Source of the DNA: Propionibacteriaceae bacterium
GTDB lineage: Bacteria; Actinomycetota; Actinomycetes; Propionibacteriales; Propionibacteriaceae
Direction: 5' to 3'
Assembly: GCA_031272505.1 (NCBI GenBank)
Contig: JAISTQ010000065.1
Location: 22,855-86,854, forward strand
DNA length: 64,000 nucleotides
The translations under genes were made by a program, and so were the position numbers. Shown here in pieces: positions 62,541 through 64,000 of the stretch (the stretch's first letter is position 1; each line of letters opens with the position of its first letter). The notes under the pieces are model-generated. The model ran no database searches. It was not told where the DNA came from and saw only the letters and a list, made by a program, of their open reading frames with translations.

Positions 62541-63875
62541 ATGAAGGTCATCACCTACGGCACCTTCGATCTCTTCCATGAGGGGCATCGCCGCCTGCTG
62601 GAGCGGGCCAAGGCGCTGGGCGATTACCTGATCGTGGGCGTCACCACCGAGAATTACGACGATTCGCGCGGCAAGCTGAACGTGGCGCAGTCGCTGATGG
62701 AGCGGATTCGCAACGTGGAGTCTTCCGGGCTGGCCGACGAGGTGATCGTCGAGGAGTACGAAGGCCAGAAGGTCAACGACATCCAGAAGTATGGGGTGGA
62801 CATCTTCGCGATCGGCTCGGATTGGCTGGGCAAGTTCGATTACCTGAATGATTACTGCCAGGTGGTTTACCTGGAGCGCACCAAGGGCGTCTCGTCGACG
62901 CAGTTGCGCAATGAGGCCGGGGTGATCAAGCTGGGCGTGGTGGGCACCGGCCGGATCGCGGCGCGGTTCGTGGCGGAGGCGCGGTTCGTCTCCGGGGTGA
63001 GCGTGGAGGCGGTGTGCTCGCGGCGGTTTGCGAGCGCGCAGGCGTTCGCGGAGCAGCTGGAGTTGGCGGCGGCGGTGGAGAGCTTTGACGAGCTGTTGGG
63101 GCAAGTGGAGGCCGTCTACATCGCGTCGCCGCATGGCACCCACTACGAGTATGCGAAGCGGGCGATTGCGGCTGGGGTGCATGTGCTGTGCGAGAAGCCG
63201 ATCACTTTGGCTTATGCGCAGACGGTGGAGCTGTACGAGCTGGCGCGGGAGCGGCAGGTGGTGCTGCTGGAGGCCATCAAGACGGCGTTCAGCCCCGGTT
63301 TCCAGCGGATGGTGGCGATTGCCCGGATGGGCTTGATCGGCAAGATTCGCTCGATTGACGCGACTTTCACCAAGCTGGTGGACGCGGGGCGCGAGCTGGA
63401 GGGGCCGGACGGGGGCAGCATCTCCGAGATGGCCACCTATCCGCTGTTGGCGGCGGTGAAGCTGATCGGCACCGACTATCGCGAAGTCTCTACCATTTCG
63501 TTGCAGCCCGAGGGGGCTGAGGTGGAGGTGTTCTCCCGCATCGATCTGCGCTACGACCATGCGATTGCCTCGGCCCGTTCCGGCATTGGCGTGAAGGCCG
63601 AGGGCGAGCTGATCGTCGCCGGCGAGAAGGGGTACGTGTACGTGCCCGCCCCCTGGTGGAAGACCGAGTACTTCGAGACCCGCTTCGAAAACCCCGCCGA
63701 CAACAAGCGCTACTACTACAAGTTTGACGGCGATGGGCTCCGCTACGAGCTGGCCGAGTTCGCCTACATGATCCGCACCGGCAGCCTCGAATCCTTCAAA
63801 CTCCGCCCCGAAGAATCCGCCGCCATCACCCGCATCATCGAAACCGCCCGCACCCAAGCCACGTACTTCGCCTAG
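62541..63875 (+). CDS. Fusion: glycerol-3-phosphate cytidylyltransferase-like domain plus Gfo/Idh/MocA oxidoreductase
   Basis: 444 residues. Residues 1-130 form a TagD-type nucleotidyltransferase: YGTFDLFHEGHRRLLERA (HxGH) and ERTKGVSSTQLR (RTxGISTT-like). Residues about 133-444 form an NAD(P)-dependent oxidoreductase: KLGVVGTGRIAARFV, SPHGTHYEYAKRAI, HVLCEKPITL. The activated product might be CDP-glycerol or a related CDP-polyol, with the second domain making or oxidising the precursor; this is inference. Ribosome site AAGGAG. Probably begins a cell-surface polymer gene group continuing past the window. Confidence 0.88.
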   Translation: MKVITYGTFDLFHEGHRRLLERAKALGDYLIVGVTTENYDDSRGKLNVAQSLMERIRNVESSGLADEVIVEEYEGQKVNDIQKYGVDIFAIGSDWLGKFDYLNDYCQVVYLERTKGVSSTQLRNEAGVIKLGVVGTGRIAARFVAEARFVSGVSVEAVCSRRFASAQAFAEQLELAAAVESFDELLGQVEAVYIASPHGTHYEYAKRAIAAGVHVLCEKPITLAYAQTVELYELARERQVVLLEAIKTAFSPGFQRMVAIARMGLIGKIRSIDATFTKLVDAGRELEGPDGGSISEMATYPLLAAVKLIGTDYREVSTISLQPEGAEVEVFSRIDLRYDHAIASARSGIGVKAEGELIVAGEKGYVYVPAPWWKTEYFETRFENPADNKRYYYKFDGDGLRYELAEFAYMIRTGSLESFKLRPEESAAITRIIETARTQATYFA

Positions 63876-63889
63876 CGGGGAAGATTGCG

Positions 63890-64000
63890 GTGAGCGGGGT
63901 TGCGATTGGGCCGTGGGACGGCGATATGCGATACCTGGATGGGGTGACGGAGTTGGTGTGGGCGGCTGAGTTTCCGCTGGTGAAGCGGCAGTTGGGGCGC
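63890..64000 (+). CDS. Partial coding region running off the window
   Basis: Open from GTG 63890 to the last base (37 codons), 14 bases after the fusion gene, beginning VSGVAIGPWDGDMRYLDGV. Too short to name. The tight spacing suggests it is co-transcribed with the cytidylyltransferase fusion. Confidence 0.5.
   Translation, partial: MSGVAIGPWDGDMRYLDGVTELVWAAEFPLVKRQLGR

Noticed and set aside
1..64000. CRISPR arrays, insertion sequences, integrase-bounded islands, tRNA or rRNA genes
   Set aside because: None seen: no regular direct-repeat/spacer arrays, no transposase or integrase motifs, and no cloverleaf-like gene in the gaps inspected by eye.

Overview
The window is GC-rich, gene-dense DNA from an actinobacterium (Actinomycetota). 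Evidence for this: PurS-PurQ-PurL-PurF-PurM followed by a DUF3073 protein, a lipB-lipA-DUF4191 block beside a dihydrolipoamide acyltransferase, a UvrD/PcrA helicase with a C-terminal Tudor-like tail, a class II DAHP synthase, a DUF3043 protein, frequent GTG/TTG starts and several probable leaderless starts. A member of Propionibacteriales or a relative is a reasonable guess, but the sequence alone does not settle it. I saw no rRNA, tRNA, CRISPR array, transposase or prophage.

Layout. 1-4.7 kb: cell-envelope genes (L,D-transpeptidase, a degenerate M23-like domain fused to an EEP phosphohydrolase, a secreted beta-helix/Big2 protein). 4.7-7.0: PcrA helicase. 7.0-10.7: a membrane-stress module, with a PspC-type histidine kinase and LuxR response regulator facing a PspC/LiaF-like operon that contains a 59-residue membrane peptide. 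10.7-13.3: NUDIX hydrolase, prepilin peptidase, VapBC with its operator, a flavodoxin-fold quinone reductase. 13.4-15.4: alanine dehydrogenase, an orphan receiver protein, and an ErpA/IscA-type Fe-S carrier with a candidate iron box. 15.4-16.0: non-coding DNA with the first copy of a dispersed structured repeat. 16.0-27.9: gcvT, leucyl aminopeptidase, a KstD-like flavoprotein, E2 acyltransferase, lipB, lipA, DUF4191 and an ABC-F ATPase. 27.9-34.7: de novo purine genes, transcribed leftward (purS-Q-L-F-M, DUF3073, purN). 34.7-39.8: PemK-like protein, second repeat copy, ornithine carbamoyltransferase, esterase, acyltransferase, DAHP synthase. 39.8-44.2: a 1452-residue secreted, domain-swapped GH3 glycosidase. 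44.5-48.0: threonine aldolase and aroE-aroK-aroQ plus an MBL-fold hydrolase. 48.0-54.2: a monosaccharide ABC importer facing its LacI repressor, with two identical operators between them, and a PfkB sugar kinase. 54.2-57.2: polysaccharide pyruvyltransferase-like protein and HipBA. 57.2-64.0: secreted FN3-EEP protein behind a structured leader, secreted phospholipase-D-like protein, lipoprotein, a cytidylyltransferase-oxidoreductase fusion, and the start of one more gene.

How the genes fit together. Lipoyl assembly (LipB, LipA) sits with lipoyl users (E2, and GcvT of the glycine cleavage system). The E2, however, has lost the catalytic His of its acyltransferase motif. The importer, repressor and kinase look like one sugar-uptake regulon. 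Three toxin-antitoxin or toxin-like loci (VapBC, HipBA, a PemK-like orphan) are spread along the window. The most unusual non-coding items are the duplicated element (15791-15975 and 35366-35550), the folded leader at 57308-57384, and inverted repeats at several promoters. Coordinates and starts were read by eye. Family names come from recognised motifs, not database searches.
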